Under the pieces are notes generated by a model, which was not told where the DNA came from, did no database searches, and saw only the letters and a list, made by a program, of their open reading frames with translations. A stretch of 61,782 nucleotides of DNA from Dysgonamonadaceae bacterium (GTDB lineage: Bacteria; Bacteroidota; Bacteroidia; Bacteroidales; Azobacteroidaceae), in assembly GCA_031253625.1 (NCBI GenBank), contig JAIRVZ010000084.1, positions 1-61,782 on the forward strand. Direction: 5' to 3'. Below are positions 45,349 through 55,059 of this stretch, piece by piece; the first letter of the stretch is position 1; the number at the start of each line of letters is the position of its first letter. The position numbers were made by a program, and so were the translations under genes.

Positions 45349-45469
45349 AATTTAAGATATTTGTATGTTTAATTGTTTGGTTTTTTGCTCACGCAAAGTT
45401 AATTATTTTTGATAATTCACAGCGTTTTTCTCCCTTAAAGTGAAAGCTATTACCCCATGCGGGATTTTT

Positions 45470-45500
45470 TTTGTATGATTGCAAATAATGCATAACTTTG
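45470..45500 (+). promoter_or_regulatory. Promoter of the MsbA-like exporter gene
   Basis: TTTG at 45470-45473, a 19-base spacer and TAACTTTG at 45493-45500 match the consensus exactly, 31 bases before the ATG at 45531. Confidence 0.75.
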
Positions 45501-45530
45501 CGCTCTTTATAATAATACAAGACAAGAAAA

Positions 45531-47381
45531 ATGAAAGAGTTTTTAAAAGTTCTTAAGCGATTTGTTCCTCCGTATAAAAAGTTTTTAATTGGCAGTATTG
45601 TAATGACCATTTTGTCGGCATTGCTGACTTTAATTTCATTTTACAGTATCATGCCTATTTTGAATATGTTGTTTAAGACAGGCCAAGTGAAATCGTATGA
45701 ATATATGAATTTTGATTTTCATTTCTTTTCTATCAATTCATGGCAGGAAATGGCAAAAGCATTAGAGAATAATCTCTATTACGTTATTTCAGAAACCGTT
45801 CAAGTGCAGGGAGCCGGCTATGTATTGTTCTTGTTGGGATTGTTTTTGATTGTAACGACCATATTAAGAACAGCGGCCATGTATTTTTCTTTTTATTTCA
45901 TGATTCCGTTGCGTACAGGAGTTGTCCGTGACATCAGAAACCAAATCAACGATAAAGTAACCGCATTGCCTTTAGCATTTTTCTCGGAAGAACGTAAAGG
46001 CGATATATTGGCTCGGATATCGGGCGATGTGAATGAAATTGAAAATTCGATTATAAGTTCGCTGGATATGTTGTACAAAAATCCAATTTTGATTATCATT
46101 TATTTAACCGGAATGTTAATTATCAGTTGGCAGTTAACTCTTTTTGTCTTCATTATGTTGCCGATTGCCGGTTATATCATGGGACTCATCGGTAAAAAAT
46201 TAAAGAAAAAATCGGTCCTCGGACAACAACAATGGGGTGGACTAATGGCGCAAATAGAAGAAACATTGGGCGGTCTTCGCATCATCAAGGCATTCAATGC
46301 CGAAAAGAAAATCTCAAATCGTTTTCATGAAAGTAACGAGGTTTTCAGGAAGACTACCAATCGTATTTTCAGACGACAACAATTAGCGCACCCAATGAGT
46401 GAGTTATTAGGAACAATCACGATTGCTATTGTTTTGTGGTATGGCGGATCCTTGATTTTGTCGGATAGTAGTCCAATTAATGCTGCTGGATTTATGTTTT
46501 ATTTGACCATATTTTATATGCTAATTAATCCTGCAAAAGATTTATCGAAAGCAACCTATTCTATCCAAAAAGGGCTTGCTTCTATCGAGCGTGTCGACAA
46601 AATATTGAAAGCCGAATCGAATATAAAAGACCCTGCGCAGCCTCAACCCATTCAATTGCACGACAAAATCGAATATAAAAATGTTTGGTTCAAATATCAG
46701 GAAGCGTGGGTTATCAAGGATGTCAGCCTTACCATACAAAAAGGCAAAACAATTGCTTTGGTCGGACAATCGGGCTCGGGAAAATCTACAATGGTCGATT
46801 TGCTGCCTCGTTTTTACGATGTTAATGAGGGCGCTATAACCATTGACGGAACCGATGTGAGAAATGCAAAATTGCACGATGTGCGGCAATTGATGGGAAT
46901 TGTCAATCAAGAGGCTATTTTATTCAACGATACATTCTTTAATAACATTGCTTTTGGGGTTGAAAATGCAACGTTGGAGCAAGTTACCGAAGCAGCGAAA
47001 ATAGCTAATGCTCACGAGTTTATCATTGCTACTGAAAATGGCTATGAAACCAATATTGGCGACCGGGGATGCAAGCTTTCGGGAGGTCAACGGCAAAGAA
47101 TCAGCATTGCTCGTGCTGTTTTGAAAAATCCGTCTATCCTGATTTTTGATGAGGCAACTTCTGCATTAGATACGGAATCCGAGCGCTTGGTACAAGATGC
47201 ATTAGAAAACTTGATGAAAACCCGAACAACCATTATAATTGCTCACCGTTTGTCGACCATTAAGCATGCAGATGAAATTTGTGTAATGCACGAAGGCAAA
47301 ATCGTTGAGCGAGGAAAGCATGATGTATTATATGAATTGAACGGATATTATCGTCGGCTTTGTGATATGCAAACTTTTTGA
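45531..47381 (+). CDS. MsbA-like ABC exporter
   Basis: Half-transporter of 616 residues. Six membrane helices lie in residues 15-345, including the extended extracytoplasmic loop after helix 1 (about 60-95). The ATPase domain has Walker A GQSGSGKST (about 417-425), Q-loop MGIVNQEA, signature LSGGQRQRISIARA, Walker B ILIFDEATSALD and H-loop IIAHRLSTI. The canonical exporter sequence is like MsbA, so lipid A-core flipping at the inner membrane is the most likely role; a lipid or drug exporter is the alternative. Single-gene unit ahead of the tRNA pair. Confidence 0.93.
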   Translation: MKEFLKVLKRFVPPYKKFLIGSIVMTILSALLTLISFYSIMPILNMLFKTGQVKSYEYMNFDFHFFSINSWQEMAKALENNLYYVISETVQVQGAGYVLFLLGLFLIVTTILRTAAMYFSFYFMIPLRTGVVRDIRNQINDKVTALPLAFFSEERKGDILARISGDVNEIENSIISSLDMLYKNPILIIIYLTGMLIISWQLTLFVFIMLPIAGYIMGLIGKKLKKKSVLGQQQWGGLMAQIEETLGGLRIIKAFNAEKKISNRFHESNEVFRKTTNRIFRRQQLAHPMSELLGTITIAIVLWYGGSLILSDSSPINAAGFMFYLTIFYMLINPAKDLSKATYSIQKGLASIERVDKILKAESNIKDPAQPQPIQLHDKIEYKNVWFKYQEAWVIKDVSLTIQKGKTIALVGQSGSGKSTMVDLLPRFYDVNEGAITIDGTDVRNAKLHDVRQLMGIVNQEAILFNDTFFNNIAFGVENATLEQVTEAAKIANAHEFIIATENGYETNIGDRGCKLSGGQRQRISIARAVLKNPSILIFDEATSALDTESERLVQDALENLMKTRTTIIIAHRLSTIKHADEICVMHEGKIVERGKHDVLYELNGYYRRLCDMQTF

Positions 47382-47400
47382 ACTAAAAAATAAAAAATGA

Positions 47401-47431
47401 TTTGCAAAAAACAAAAATAGCAGTATCTTTG
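47401..47431 (+). promoter_or_regulatory. Promoter of the tRNA-Gly/tRNA-Leu unit
   Basis: TTTG at 47401-47404, a 19-base spacer and TATCTTTG at 47424-47431 match the consensus exactly, 12 bases before tRNA-Gly. Confidence 0.8.
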
Positions 47432-47443
47432 TCGTCGCAAAAC

Positions 47444-47516
47444 GCGAAAGTAGCTCAGTTGGTAGAGCATAACCTTGCCAAGGTTAGGGTCGCGGGTTCG
47501 AGTCCCGTCTTTCGCT
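47444..47516 (+). tRNA. tRNA-Gly (GCC)
   Basis: A 73-base cloverleaf. Acceptor GCGAAAG pairs with CTTTCGC, D arm GCTC/GAGC, anticodon stem CCTTG-like with anticodon GCC, and T arm with GGTTCGAGTCC. CCA is not encoded. It reads GGC/GGT glycine codons. Cotranscribed with tRNA-Leu 20 bases downstream. Confidence 0.95.
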
Positions 47517-47536
47517 CTTTAGTTCTTTAAATGGAT

Positions 47537-47620
47537 GCTCGGATGGTGGAATGGTAGACACGCAAGACTTAAAATCTTGTGACCATCGCGGTTGTGCGGG
47601 TTCAAGTCCCGCTCCGAGTA
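47537..47620 (+). tRNA. tRNA-Leu (TAA)
   Basis: An 84-base class II tRNA. Acceptor GCTCGGA pairs with TCCGAGT, anticodon stem CAAGA/TCTTG frames the loop CTTAAAA with anticodon TAA, a long variable arm follows (GTGACCATCGCGGTTGT), and T arm with GGTTCAAGTCC. CCA is not encoded. Confidence 0.95.
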
Positions 47621-47621
47621 C

Positions 47622-47658
47622 AAAAAAATAGCCTGTTCATTTCGAACAGGCTATTTTT
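47622..47658. terminator. Bidirectional intrinsic terminator after the tRNAs
   Basis: GCCTGTTC (47631-47638) and GAACAGGC (47644-47651) form an 8-bp stem with a five-base loop, flanked by A-run and T-run (TATTTTT). The symmetry lets it end both the tRNA unit and the converging OmpA-like gene, whose stop lies at 47684. Confidence 0.9.
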
Positions 47659-47683
47659 GTTTACATGAAATTTTGGAAATTTC

Positions 47684-48358
47684 TTATCTTCCTTGTTCTG
47701 CGTCTTGAATCATCTTAGCGTTAGGTAAGATATAAACTTCTACGCGACGATTTTGAGCTTTTCCTGCTGTTGTAGCATTGCTGGCAACCGGGTCGGAAGA
47801 ACCAAAACCTTGTGTTTGCATACGTGCAGAAGAAACACCTTGAGAGACTAAGAAACTTTTAACAGATGCTGCTCTTTGTTCGGAAAGAGGCTGGTTGACT
47901 GCGTCGCTACCTGTACTATCGGTATGCCCTGCAATTTTAACATCTGTGTCGGGATGTGCTTGCAAACTAGCTGCAAATTGAGACAAAGCTGTTTTTGAAG
48001 CAGCATTCAAATCAGATTTACCTGTAGCAAATAAGATACCTGAATCGAAAGTAACTTTAATTGCTTGTCCGTCGTTGATAGATTCAACTTGAGCATTTTG
48101 GAGGGCTTCCAATTCTTTCTTTTGTTTGTCCATTTTTGCACCAATAATTGCACCTGCACCTGCACCGGTTACTGCGCCAATACCTGCGCCCCAAGCTGCG
48201 CCTTTACCTCCACCGATTAATGCACCAATTCCGGCTCCAATAGCGGCTCCTGCACCGGCTCCAATACCGGTTCCTTTAGCTGTGTTACTTGCATTACATG
48301 CAGAGAACAAAACGGCAGCACTCAACAAAAGGGCTGCGAAAAAATTCATTTTTCTCAT
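47684..48358 (-). CDS. OmpA-family lipoprotein with glycine zipper
   Basis: Protein of 224 residues. The lipobox LFSAC is followed by a glycine-zipper segment (about 30-75, with GAGIGALIGGGKGAAWGAGI) that probably inserts into or oligomerises at the membrane, then a C-terminal OmpA domain (about 105-215) with IAGHTDSTGSDAVNQPLSE and NRRVEVYI that binds peptidoglycan. The layout is like E. coli YiaD/Pal-type proteins and tethers the outer membrane to the cell wall. An alternative start three codons in (MNFF) is possible. Confidence 0.92.
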   Translation of the reverse strand: MRKMNFFAALLLSAAVLFSACNASNTAKGTGIGAGAGAAIGAGIGALIGGGKGAAWGAGIGAVTGAGAGAIIGAKMDKQKKELEALQNAQVESINDGQAIKVTFDSGILFATGKSDLNAASKTALSQFAASLQAHPDTDVKIAGHTDSTGSDAVNQPLSEQRAASVKSFLVSQGVSSARMQTQGFGSSDPVASNATTAGKAQNRRVEVYILPNAKMIQDAEQGR

Positions 48359-48399
48359 TCTAAATTGTAAATTATTTGTTAATAAAAAAATATGCTTGA

Positions 48400-48732
48400 T
48401 TAATCAAAAATATCCAACGATTCGCAATAAGCTAATTCTCCTTGTACAATAAATGTAATTTCTTCCGGAGAGAATTTTCCTACTTTGTCTTTTTGGGCTT
48501 GTTTGATAACAAAAGTAATCAATTCTTCTTCGTCAATTTCCACTTCTACTTCATCATCGGTTTCTTCAAGAAATCCTTTGTCTTCATAGAATTCGTAAAT
48601 CAAATCAATAATATAATTCAACTCATCAGAAGAAAATTTTTCTTTCAATTCTTGTGGTAAAAAATTCTGAATAAACGCTACAGCTTCGTCATCGTCATAT
48701 TCGAATCCTAAATCTTTATTATCTTCACTCAT
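48400..48732 (-). CDS. Small acidic protein of unknown function
   Basis: Very acidic cytoplasmic protein of 110 residues, with stretches such as EYDDDEAVAF and DDEVEVEIDEEEL and predicted helical ends. No signal peptide and no known catalytic motif. It looks like a conserved Bacteroidales hypothetical, judged from memory. It lies upstream of the OmpA-like gene (41-base gap) and downstream of the DUF5606 gene. Confidence 0.8.
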   Translation of the reverse strand: MSEDNKDLGFEYDDDEAVAFIQNFLPQELKEKFSSDELNYIIDLIYEFYEDKGFLEETDDEVEVEIDEEELITFVIKQAQKDKVGKFSPEEITFIVQGELAYCESLDIFD

Positions 48733-48763
48733 AAGGCATTATTTTTTAGTTTTTATTGTTTTT

Positions 48764-48844
48764 ACCCCTAAATCCCCTAAAGGGGACTTTGTGGCAGTAT
48801 AATGAACAAGTTAGCTATCTAACTCCCCTTTAGGGGTTGGGGGT
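48764..48844. repeat. CCCCTAAAGGGG-type inverted repeat
   Basis: The arm at 48764-48787 (ACCCCTAAATCCCCTAAAGGGG core) is mirrored imperfectly at 48821-48844 (TCCCCTTTAGGGGTTGGGGG core), with 33 bases between. The right arm runs into the DUF5606 reading frame and encodes its last residues. Such repeats are common between Bacteroidetes genes. Confidence 0.8.
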
Positions 48845-49248
48845 GTTTCTTCCTGTTCTACTTTTTCAAAATCAGTAATTCCGGCATTCAACAAAATGTT
48901 ATACCAACCCATGATTTTTTTCATATCCGAAGGATAAACTTTGTCTTTATCATATTCCGGCAATATTTGTTCGAAATATGTACGTAATTCTGCCGGTTGT
49001 ATATTTGACTTCATGTCAATTGCAGCACCCGATTCTTTTATTTTGATATTATTAAGAACAGTAGCAAGCGGTAATTCTTCCGTTTCGGTATAAACAGCAA
49101 TGTCTCCCAAAGAAACAACTTTGTCTCGTGCATATACAGGAACTCGTTTGCCGTCAAGCAGAGATTCTACAATATACATATTTTTTCCTTGAGAAACCAT
49201 TTTGAATAACCCCGGTTTTCCTGAAACTGATAATATTTCTTTCAGCAT
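48811..49248 (-). CDS. DUF5606-family protein with repeat-derived tail
   Basis: Protein of 145 residues. The start MLKEILSVSGKPGLFKMVSQ, the DGKRVPVYARDKVVSLGDIAV segment and YFEQILPEYDKDKVYPSDMKKI-type residues are diagnostic of DUF5606, a Bacteroidetes-restricted cytoplasmic family with no assigned function. The final TPPTPKGELDS is encoded by the right arm of the intergenic repeat at 48764-48844, so the normal C-terminus is probably around EQEE. Next gene downstream is the acidic protein at 48400-48732. Confidence 0.88.
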   Translation of the reverse strand: MLKEILSVSGKPGLFKMVSQGKNMYIVESLLDGKRVPVYARDKVVSLGDIAVYTETEELPLATVLNNIKIKESGAAIDMKSNIQPAELRTYFEQILPEYDKDKVYPSDMKKIMGWYNILLNAGITDFEKVEQEETPPTPKGELDS

Positions 49249-49337
49249 AAAAATTATATTTATAATATTTTAATGTGTGAACGTCTGAAATCGAGTGCAA
49301 ATATAATAATCTCATTAAACAAAACAAGCATTTTTCA

Positions 49338-51587
49338 TTAAATATCTACTTGAGTTTTTAAACGAATGTCACCGGAAGATGTACCTACAAGGATTTCAAT
49401 CGCTCCATTTTCTAAAATCCAATCGTATTTAGCCTCATCCCAATAACGAAGATTTTTTACCGGAATTTCCAAAGTGAGTTTTTTTGTTTCACCTGCTTTC
49501 AGATTTACTCTATCAAATGCTTTTAATTCTTTGTAAGGCCAAAAAACTTTGGATTTCAACCGGTGTACATAAATCTGCACGACTTCGTCGGCATCGGCTT
49601 TCCCTGAATTGGTCAAATCAACACTTACTTTTATCGTTTCGTCTGATTTGTATTTTGCTTTATCCGTTTTGATACTTGCATATTGAAACGTAGTGTAGGA
49701 CAAACCGTGTCCGAAAGGAAACATTGGTTTTATGTTTTTAGTATCAAACCAACGATAACCTACCAAAGATTCTTCGGAATAATATGCAAGGTCTTTATTG
49801 TCGGTTGATTTCAACTCAGAACGATTTTCGTTTACCAAATCGGCAAAAATATCTGAATTAGCCTCACCGGTTTGAGGGTAATTTCTCAAAAAATAGGCCG
49901 GAGAATCTTCTAATTTTACCGGCAAAGTGAACGGCAATTTGCCCGAAGGAGAAATTGTTCCCAGTAAAACATCTGCCAAAGCATGTCCTGCAGCACTTCC
50001 GTTGAACCACGACATTAAGATGGCAGGAGAATATTGATTAACCGCTCTTAAATCGACCGGAGCACCCGATACAATAATCGACACGATATTCGGATTAACT
50101 TCAGCCAATGCTTTGATTAATTCATCCTGACCGGATGGCAGGCAAATCGATTCACGGTCGGTTCCCTCTGTTTCCAAGTCACGGTTGGTGCCTCCGAAGA
50201 AGAGAACAATATCTGCATCTTTTGCTACATTCACTGCCTCTTTCAATAAATCAGGATCTGCCGAAGTACATTCCGGTTGGCGGGTTCGTGTGCCTTCTTG
50301 ATAACGACGATATGGCTTATAGCCGGGAGCATAAACAATTGTTACCTGATTGCCCAAACGGTCTCTCAAGCCCTGTAGTGGTGTAATTTCAAAAAGTGCT
50401 TTTACGCCTGCACCCAATCCACCGGTTGCATTTTTTTGCATGGCATTGGCACCTATCACTGCGATTTTCTTATACTTAGCAGTGTCTAACGGAAGTTGAG
50501 TTTTTTCATTTTTCAGAAGTACAATCGCTTTAGAAGCCACTTCGTATGCGATTTGCTGTTGACGTGGTTGAGAAGTCATGATCCGGTTAGCCTCATGCGG
50601 AGGAACCGGTTTTACATGCAAGCGAACGCGCAAAATTTCGCAGGCTCTCTGATTGATAATTTCTTCCGAAACAACTCCGGCTCTCACGGAATCTAACAGT
50701 TTATCTCCTAAATATTGTCCGGTTGGCATTTCAACATTCAGACCGTTTGTTATGGCTGCTACCGTTGAATGAGTTCCTCCCCAATCGGAAACGATAAAGC
50801 CTGCGAAACCCCATTCATTCCGAAGAATTTGATTTTGTAACAAATCATTTTCAGAACACCAATACCCGTTGACCTTATTATATGCTGCCATAACACCCCA
50901 AGCATCAGCCTCTTTTACTGCGGCCTCAAAAGGTGGTAAATAAATTTCCCGCATGGTGCGCGGACTTACAATAACATCCACCTTGCCGCGATTATTTTCT
51001 TGATTGTTCAAGGCATAATGCTTTATACAAGCAGCAATTCCTTGATCTTGAACTCCTTTAGTATATCCTACGGAAAGACGGGCACTCAAGAAAGGGTCTT
51101 CGCTCAGATATTCATAAGTGCGTCCTCCGGTAGGGATCCGTTGAATGTTGATTGCCGGCCCGAGGAGCATATCTTTGCCTCGAGTACGCCCTTCGGTTCC
51201 GATAGCAACGCCGTAATCGTATGCTGATTCCGGGCACCAAGTAGCAGCTAAAGCCGAGCCTGTCGGGAAAAATGTAGCTAAATCATTTCCCAAACCTGCG
51301 GGCATCCATGAGTTTGGCATCAATTCTTCGCGAATTCCGAAAGGACCGTCGGCATACTCAACATCGGCAATTCCCAAACGAGGAACCCCGGCAGAAGAAA
51401 ACATCCGAATACCAAAAAACATATTCACTTTTTCTTCCAGCGTCATTTGAGCGAGAATTGTGTCGATTCGGGCATCGTAGTTTGATAATACGGATATGTT
51501 TCTGTCCGACTGGGCATTGACTTTGATACTAAAGCACGCGAGAATTCCTGTTAATAGCAGGAACGAAAGTTTAATTTGACTTTTCAT
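49338..51587 (-). CDS. Glycoside hydrolase family 3 beta-glucosidase-like protein
   Basis: Exported enzyme of 749 residues, signal peptide ending at VNAQ. The GH3 N-terminal barrel carries KHYALNNQE and the nucleophile motif GFIVSDWGG; the second alpha/beta domain (about 390-600) and a C-terminal fibronectin-III-like domain (about 660-745, VSVDLTNSGKADADEVVQIYV) complete the standard layout. It hydrolyses terminal beta-glucosides or related sugars in the periplasm; substrate choice among beta-glucose and beta-xylose links is not visible. It stands alone rather than in a SusCD polysaccharide locus. Confidence 0.95.
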   Translation of the reverse strand: MKSQIKLSFLLLTGILACFSIKVNAQSDRNISVLSNYDARIDTILAQMTLEEKVNMFFGIRMFSSAGVPRLGIADVEYADGPFGIREELMPNSWMPAGLGNDLATFFPTGSALAATWCPESAYDYGVAIGTEGRTRGKDMLLGPAINIQRIPTGGRTYEYLSEDPFLSARLSVGYTKGVQDQGIAACIKHYALNNQENNRGKVDVIVSPRTMREIYLPPFEAAVKEADAWGVMAAYNKVNGYWCSENDLLQNQILRNEWGFAGFIVSDWGGTHSTVAAITNGLNVEMPTGQYLGDKLLDSVRAGVVSEEIINQRACEILRVRLHVKPVPPHEANRIMTSQPRQQQIAYEVASKAIVLLKNEKTQLPLDTAKYKKIAVIGANAMQKNATGGLGAGVKALFEITPLQGLRDRLGNQVTIVYAPGYKPYRRYQEGTRTRQPECTSADPDLLKEAVNVAKDADIVLFFGGTNRDLETEGTDRESICLPSGQDELIKALAEVNPNIVSIIVSGAPVDLRAVNQYSPAILMSWFNGSAAGHALADVLLGTISPSGKLPFTLPVKLEDSPAYFLRNYPQTGEANSDIFADLVNENRSELKSTDNKDLAYYSEESLVGYRWFDTKNIKPMFPFGHGLSYTTFQYASIKTDKAKYKSDETIKVSVDLTNSGKADADEVVQIYVHRLKSKVFWPYKELKAFDRVNLKAGETKKLTLEIPVKNLRYWDEAKYDWILENGAIEILVGTSSGDIRLKTQVDI

Positions 51588-51664
51588 TTTTATAGGAATA
51601 ATGATTTATTTAATTTAGACGTTTTTTCAATTTGTGGAGCAAAGATAAAAATTATTCGCATCAT

Positions 51665-53191
51665 TTAAAACGGATATGCCACATCATTGAAACTTTCAAA
51701 TTTTCGTTCATTGGGAATGCTTGCCGGAACGATGTCGGCTTGTCCGTTGTAGCGAGATTGAAATTCTCCGACAATTTGGTCTTCATCTATATTTTGGAAA
51801 CGGGCATATTCGTTTTTAAAACTCAACAATACATCGCCAGTGGCACCATTACGATGCTTGGCGATGATGATTTCGGCTTTTCCGGTTAAGTCATTTCCTT
51901 TTTCATCGACAAATATTTTGTAGTATTCCGGACGATGGATAAAGCACACCATATCGGCATCCTGCTCGATGGCTCCCGATTCGCGAAGGTCGGACAACTG
52001 CGGACGTTTTCCGTCATTTCCTACGCGGCTTTCCACACCACGATTCAGCTGAGAAAGTGCGATAATGGGGATATTTAACTCTTTGGCTAATCCTTTCAAC
52101 GAACGGGAAATCGTACTTACTTCTTGCTCGCGATTACCTCCCGACTTCATCATCCCGCTGGCATTCATCAATTGAAGATAGTCGATAATGATACATTTGA
52201 TTTGATGTTCACGCACTAAACGTCTGGCTTTTGTACGAAGTTCGAATACGGAAAGGCTCGGTGTATCATCGATATAAATCGGAGCATCAAAAAGCTCTTT
52301 GATTTTATAGTCTAATTGTTCCCATTCGTAAGGAGCCAATTGACCTGTTTTGATTTTCGAACCGGGAATCTGGCAAACGTTAATAATCAAACGGTTAACT
52401 AACTGAACATTCGACATTTCCAACGAAAAAACAGCAGTGGGAATATTGAAATTAACTGCCATGTTTTTAGCCATTGATAACACGAATGCCGTTTTTCCCA
52501 TAGCAGGACGAGCAGCGATAATAATCAGGTCGGAATTTTGCCAGCCGGAAGTCACTTTGTCCAACTCTTTGAATCCGGACTGTAAACCGCTTAATCCGTC
52601 GGTGCGTTGTCCGGCTATCTGCATCATTTGAATGGCTTCCCGAATAACCGGATTGATTTGTGTAACGTCTTTTTTTACATTTCGTTGGGAGATTTCAAAC
52701 AATTGGCCTTCTGCCTCTTGCATCAAATCATCTACATCATTGGTTTCGTCGAATGCCTTGGTTGCTACGTCAGAAGTAAATGAGATCAGTTCTCTGGCTA
52801 AATATTTTTGGGCAACAATACGAGCGTGATATTCAAGGTGAGCGGTAGAAACCACCTTACCCGAAAGTTGTGCAATATAAAATGGTCCTCCGACATAATC
52901 CAATTCTCCTCTTTTTCTCAATTGCTCCACGACTGTTAGCATGTCGATAGGCTTTTGCTGCACAGCCAAATCCTGTATGGCAGAAAAAATCATTTCATGC
53001 GTTTTATCGTAGAAACTTTCCGGACGAAGAATGTCGCCGATAACCGAGTAAGCATCTTTTTCCAGCATCAATGCTCCCAATACGGCTTCTTCCAACTCTC
53101 TTGCTTGTGGTTGTAACCTGCCGACTTCTTCCGAATTGGTTGCTATTTTACGTCCTTTCGATCGGGAATTATTTTTGTCTTGTTCTGCCAT
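51665..53191 (-). CDS. dnaB: Replicative DNA helicase DnaB
   Basis: Hexameric 5'-3' helicase of 508 residues that unwinds DNA at the replication fork. The N-terminal helical domain (LEEAVLGALMLEKDAY) leads through a linker to the RecA-like domain with Walker A ARPAMGKTAF, Walker B IIIDYLQLM and SRSLKGLAKELNIPIIALSQLNR. No intein is present. Start 53191 (MAEQDKN) is chosen over the ATG at 53215. A TACCTTTG box on the minus strand at 53213-53220 is a candidate -7 element, although close to the start. Confidence 0.97.
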   Translation of the reverse strand: MAEQDKNNSRSKGRKIATNSEEVGRLQPQARELEEAVLGALMLEKDAYSVIGDILRPESFYDKTHEMIFSAIQDLAVQQKPIDMLTVVEQLRKRGELDYVGGPFYIAQLSGKVVSTAHLEYHARIVAQKYLARELISFTSDVATKAFDETNDVDDLMQEAEGQLFEISQRNVKKDVTQINPVIREAIQMMQIAGQRTDGLSGLQSGFKELDKVTSGWQNSDLIIIAARPAMGKTAFVLSMAKNMAVNFNIPTAVFSLEMSNVQLVNRLIINVCQIPGSKIKTGQLAPYEWEQLDYKIKELFDAPIYIDDTPSLSVFELRTKARRLVREHQIKCIIIDYLQLMNASGMMKSGGNREQEVSTISRSLKGLAKELNIPIIALSQLNRGVESRVGNDGKRPQLSDLRESGAIEQDADMVCFIHRPEYYKIFVDEKGNDLTGKAEIIIAKHRNGATGDVLLSFKNEYARFQNIDEDQIVGEFQSRYNGQADIVPASIPNERKFESFNDVAYPF

Positions 53192-53327
53192 AATAGTTAT
53201 TTTTTTGAATTGCAAAGGTAATTAACAAGAAGGGGAAGAATAGTATTTTCTCAGTTATAAGTTTCAACATCTTATTAACAAATAAAAAATAAAAACTTTG
53301 AACAACTTTATTTTTCCGGAAAAGTGA

Positions 53328-53335
53328 TACCTTTG
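53328..53335 (+). promoter_or_regulatory. Candidate -7 box for upp
   Basis: TACCTTTG matches TAnnTTTG, 32 bases before the upp ATG. A TTTA at 53307-53310 stands in a loose -33 position. Confidence 0.5.
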
Positions 53336-53366
53336 GCATCAAATTATAAACACTTAATCATCATTC

Positions 53367-54023
53367 ATGAAAATTCATAATCTCTCAACAGAAAACAGTA
53401 TTGTTAATCAGTTTGTCGCTGAATTAAGGGATGTTAATATACATAACGATAGCATGCGATTCAGAAAGAATTTAGAAAGAATCGGTGAAATTCTCGCATA
53501 CGAGATAAGTAAAACGTTGACGTATAGCACAAAAAATGTTCAAACACCTTTAGGTATTGCTGAAGCTCCTCTATATTCGGATCAAATTGTTTTATCAACC
53601 ATATTAAGAGCAGGATTGCCGTTACATCAAGGTTTCCTCAATATATTCGACGGGGCGGAAAATGCTTTTGTTTCTGCTTTCAGAAAATACAAACGCGACC
53701 ATAGCAGTTTCCAAATTGTGGTGGAATATATGTCGTCTCCGAGTTTGGATGATAAGATACTGATTTTAACAGACCCTATGTTGGCAACCGGAAGTTCCAT
53801 GGAATTGGCTTATTGCGGTTTATTGCAAAGAGGAACGCCCAAGCATATTCATTTAGCATCTGCAATTGCCAGTCAACAAGGGATAGATTATGCTTCACAG
53901 ATTTTCCCCAAAGAAAAAACTACCGTTTGGACTGCCGTTGTCGATCCCGATTTAAATGAACATTCATATATAGTTCCCGGAATCGGAGATGCCGGTGATT
54001 TGGCTTACGGACAAAAGATTTGA
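53367..54023 (+). CDS. upp: Uracil phosphoribosyltransferase
   Basis: Salvage enzyme of 218 residues making UMP from uracil and PRPP. The PRPP-binding loop ILTDPMLATGSSMELA and TILRAGLPLHQGF fit the family, and the C-terminal IVPGIGDAGDLAYGQ holds the uracil-binding segment. Length is usual. RuvB follows after ten bases. Confidence 0.95.
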   Translation: MKIHNLSTENSIVNQFVAELRDVNIHNDSMRFRKNLERIGEILAYEISKTLTYSTKNVQTPLGIAEAPLYSDQIVLSTILRAGLPLHQGFLNIFDGAENAFVSAFRKYKRDHSSFQIVVEYMSSPSLDDKILILTDPMLATGSSMELAYCGLLQRGTPKHIHLASAIASQQGIDYASQIFPKEKTTVWTAVVDPDLNEHSYIVPGIGDAGDLAYGQKI

Positions 54024-54033
54024 GATATAAATA

Positions 54034-55056
54034 ATGGATGATTATTTCGATATAAGGAAACAGCAATATAGCGACAAAGAGAAAGATTTCGAGACTGCCT
54101 TGCGCCCGCTTTCTTTCAAAAGTTTCAGTGGACAAGATAAAGTCGTTGAAAATTTGCAGATCTTTGTTCAAGCCGCTAAAATGAGAATAGAGGCATTAGA
54201 CCACGTCTTATTGCACGGCCCTCCCGGACTTGGAAAAACAACCTTGTCGAATATTATTGCCAACGAGTTGAATGTCGGATTTAAGATTACCTCCGGTCCT
54301 GTTTTAGACAAACCGGGTGATTTGGCAGGCATTCTCACTTCGCTCGATAAAAACGATGTGTTGTTTATTGATGAAATCCATAGGTTGAGTCCGATCGTGG
54401 AAGAATATCTTTATTCGGCCATGGAAGATTACCGGATTGATATTATGATCGATAAAGGACCGAGTGCCCGTTCTATTCAAATCGAACTGGCTCCGTTTAC
54501 ATTGATTGGTGCCACCACTCGCAGCGGTTTGCTGACTTCTCCTTTGCGTGCTCGTTTCGGAATTAACATGCACTTGGAATATTACGACAGCGAAACATTG
54601 ACTTCAATTATCAAACGATCGGCCGGTATTTTAGATATAGAATGTAGTGATAGCGCGGCATCCGAAATTGCCTCTCGCAGTCGGGGAACTCCTCGCATTG
54701 CAAATGCTTTGCTGCGTCGGGTTCGTGATTTCGCACAAGTGAAAGGCACCGGAAAGATAGACAAGGCTATCGCCTGTTACGCTTTGGAAGCATTGAATAT
54801 CGACAAATACGGTTTAGACGAAATCGATAATAAAATCCTCTGCACAATCATTGATAAATTCGGTGGAGGCCCCGTAGGAATAACAACCATTTCTACCGCA
54901 TTGGGCGAAGATGCCGGCACAATCGAAGAAGTTTACGAACCCTTCCTCATCAAAGAAGGTTTTATGAAACGTACCCCAAGAGGAAGAGAAGTAACGCCAT
55001 TGGCCTATTCTCATTTAGGAAGAAGTCGCACAGACAAACAAGGATACTTATTTTAA
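54034..55056 (+). CDS. ruvB: Holliday junction DNA helicase RuvB
   Basis: AAA+ motor of 340 residues driving branch migration with Ruv[17 protein letters not shown] opens the protein, Walker A is [12 protein letters not shown], Walker [11 protein letters not shown], sensor 1 [18 protein letters not shown], and the winged-helix C-terminus contains [17 protein letters not shown]. Only ten bases separate it from upp, so they are likely cotranscribed. The stop is followed at once by a repeat-filled spacer to the flippase gene. Confidence 0.97.
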   Translation: MDDYFDIRKQQYSDKEKDFETALRPLSFKSFSGQDKVVENLQIFVQAAKMRIEALDHVLLHGPPGLGKTTLSNIIANELNVGFKITSGPVLDKPGDLAGILTSLDKNDVLFIDEIHRLSPIVEEYLYSAMEDYRIDIMIDKGPSARSIQIELAPFTLIGATTRSGLLTSPLRARFGINMHLEYYDSETLTSIIKRSAGILDIECSDSAASEIASRSRGTPRIANALLRRVRDFAQVKGTGKIDKAIACYALEALNIDKYGLDEIDNKILCTIIDKFGGGPVGITTISTALGEDAGTIEEVYEPFLIKEGFMKRTPRGREVTPLAYSHLGRSRTDKQGYLF

Positions 55057-55059
55057 TGG

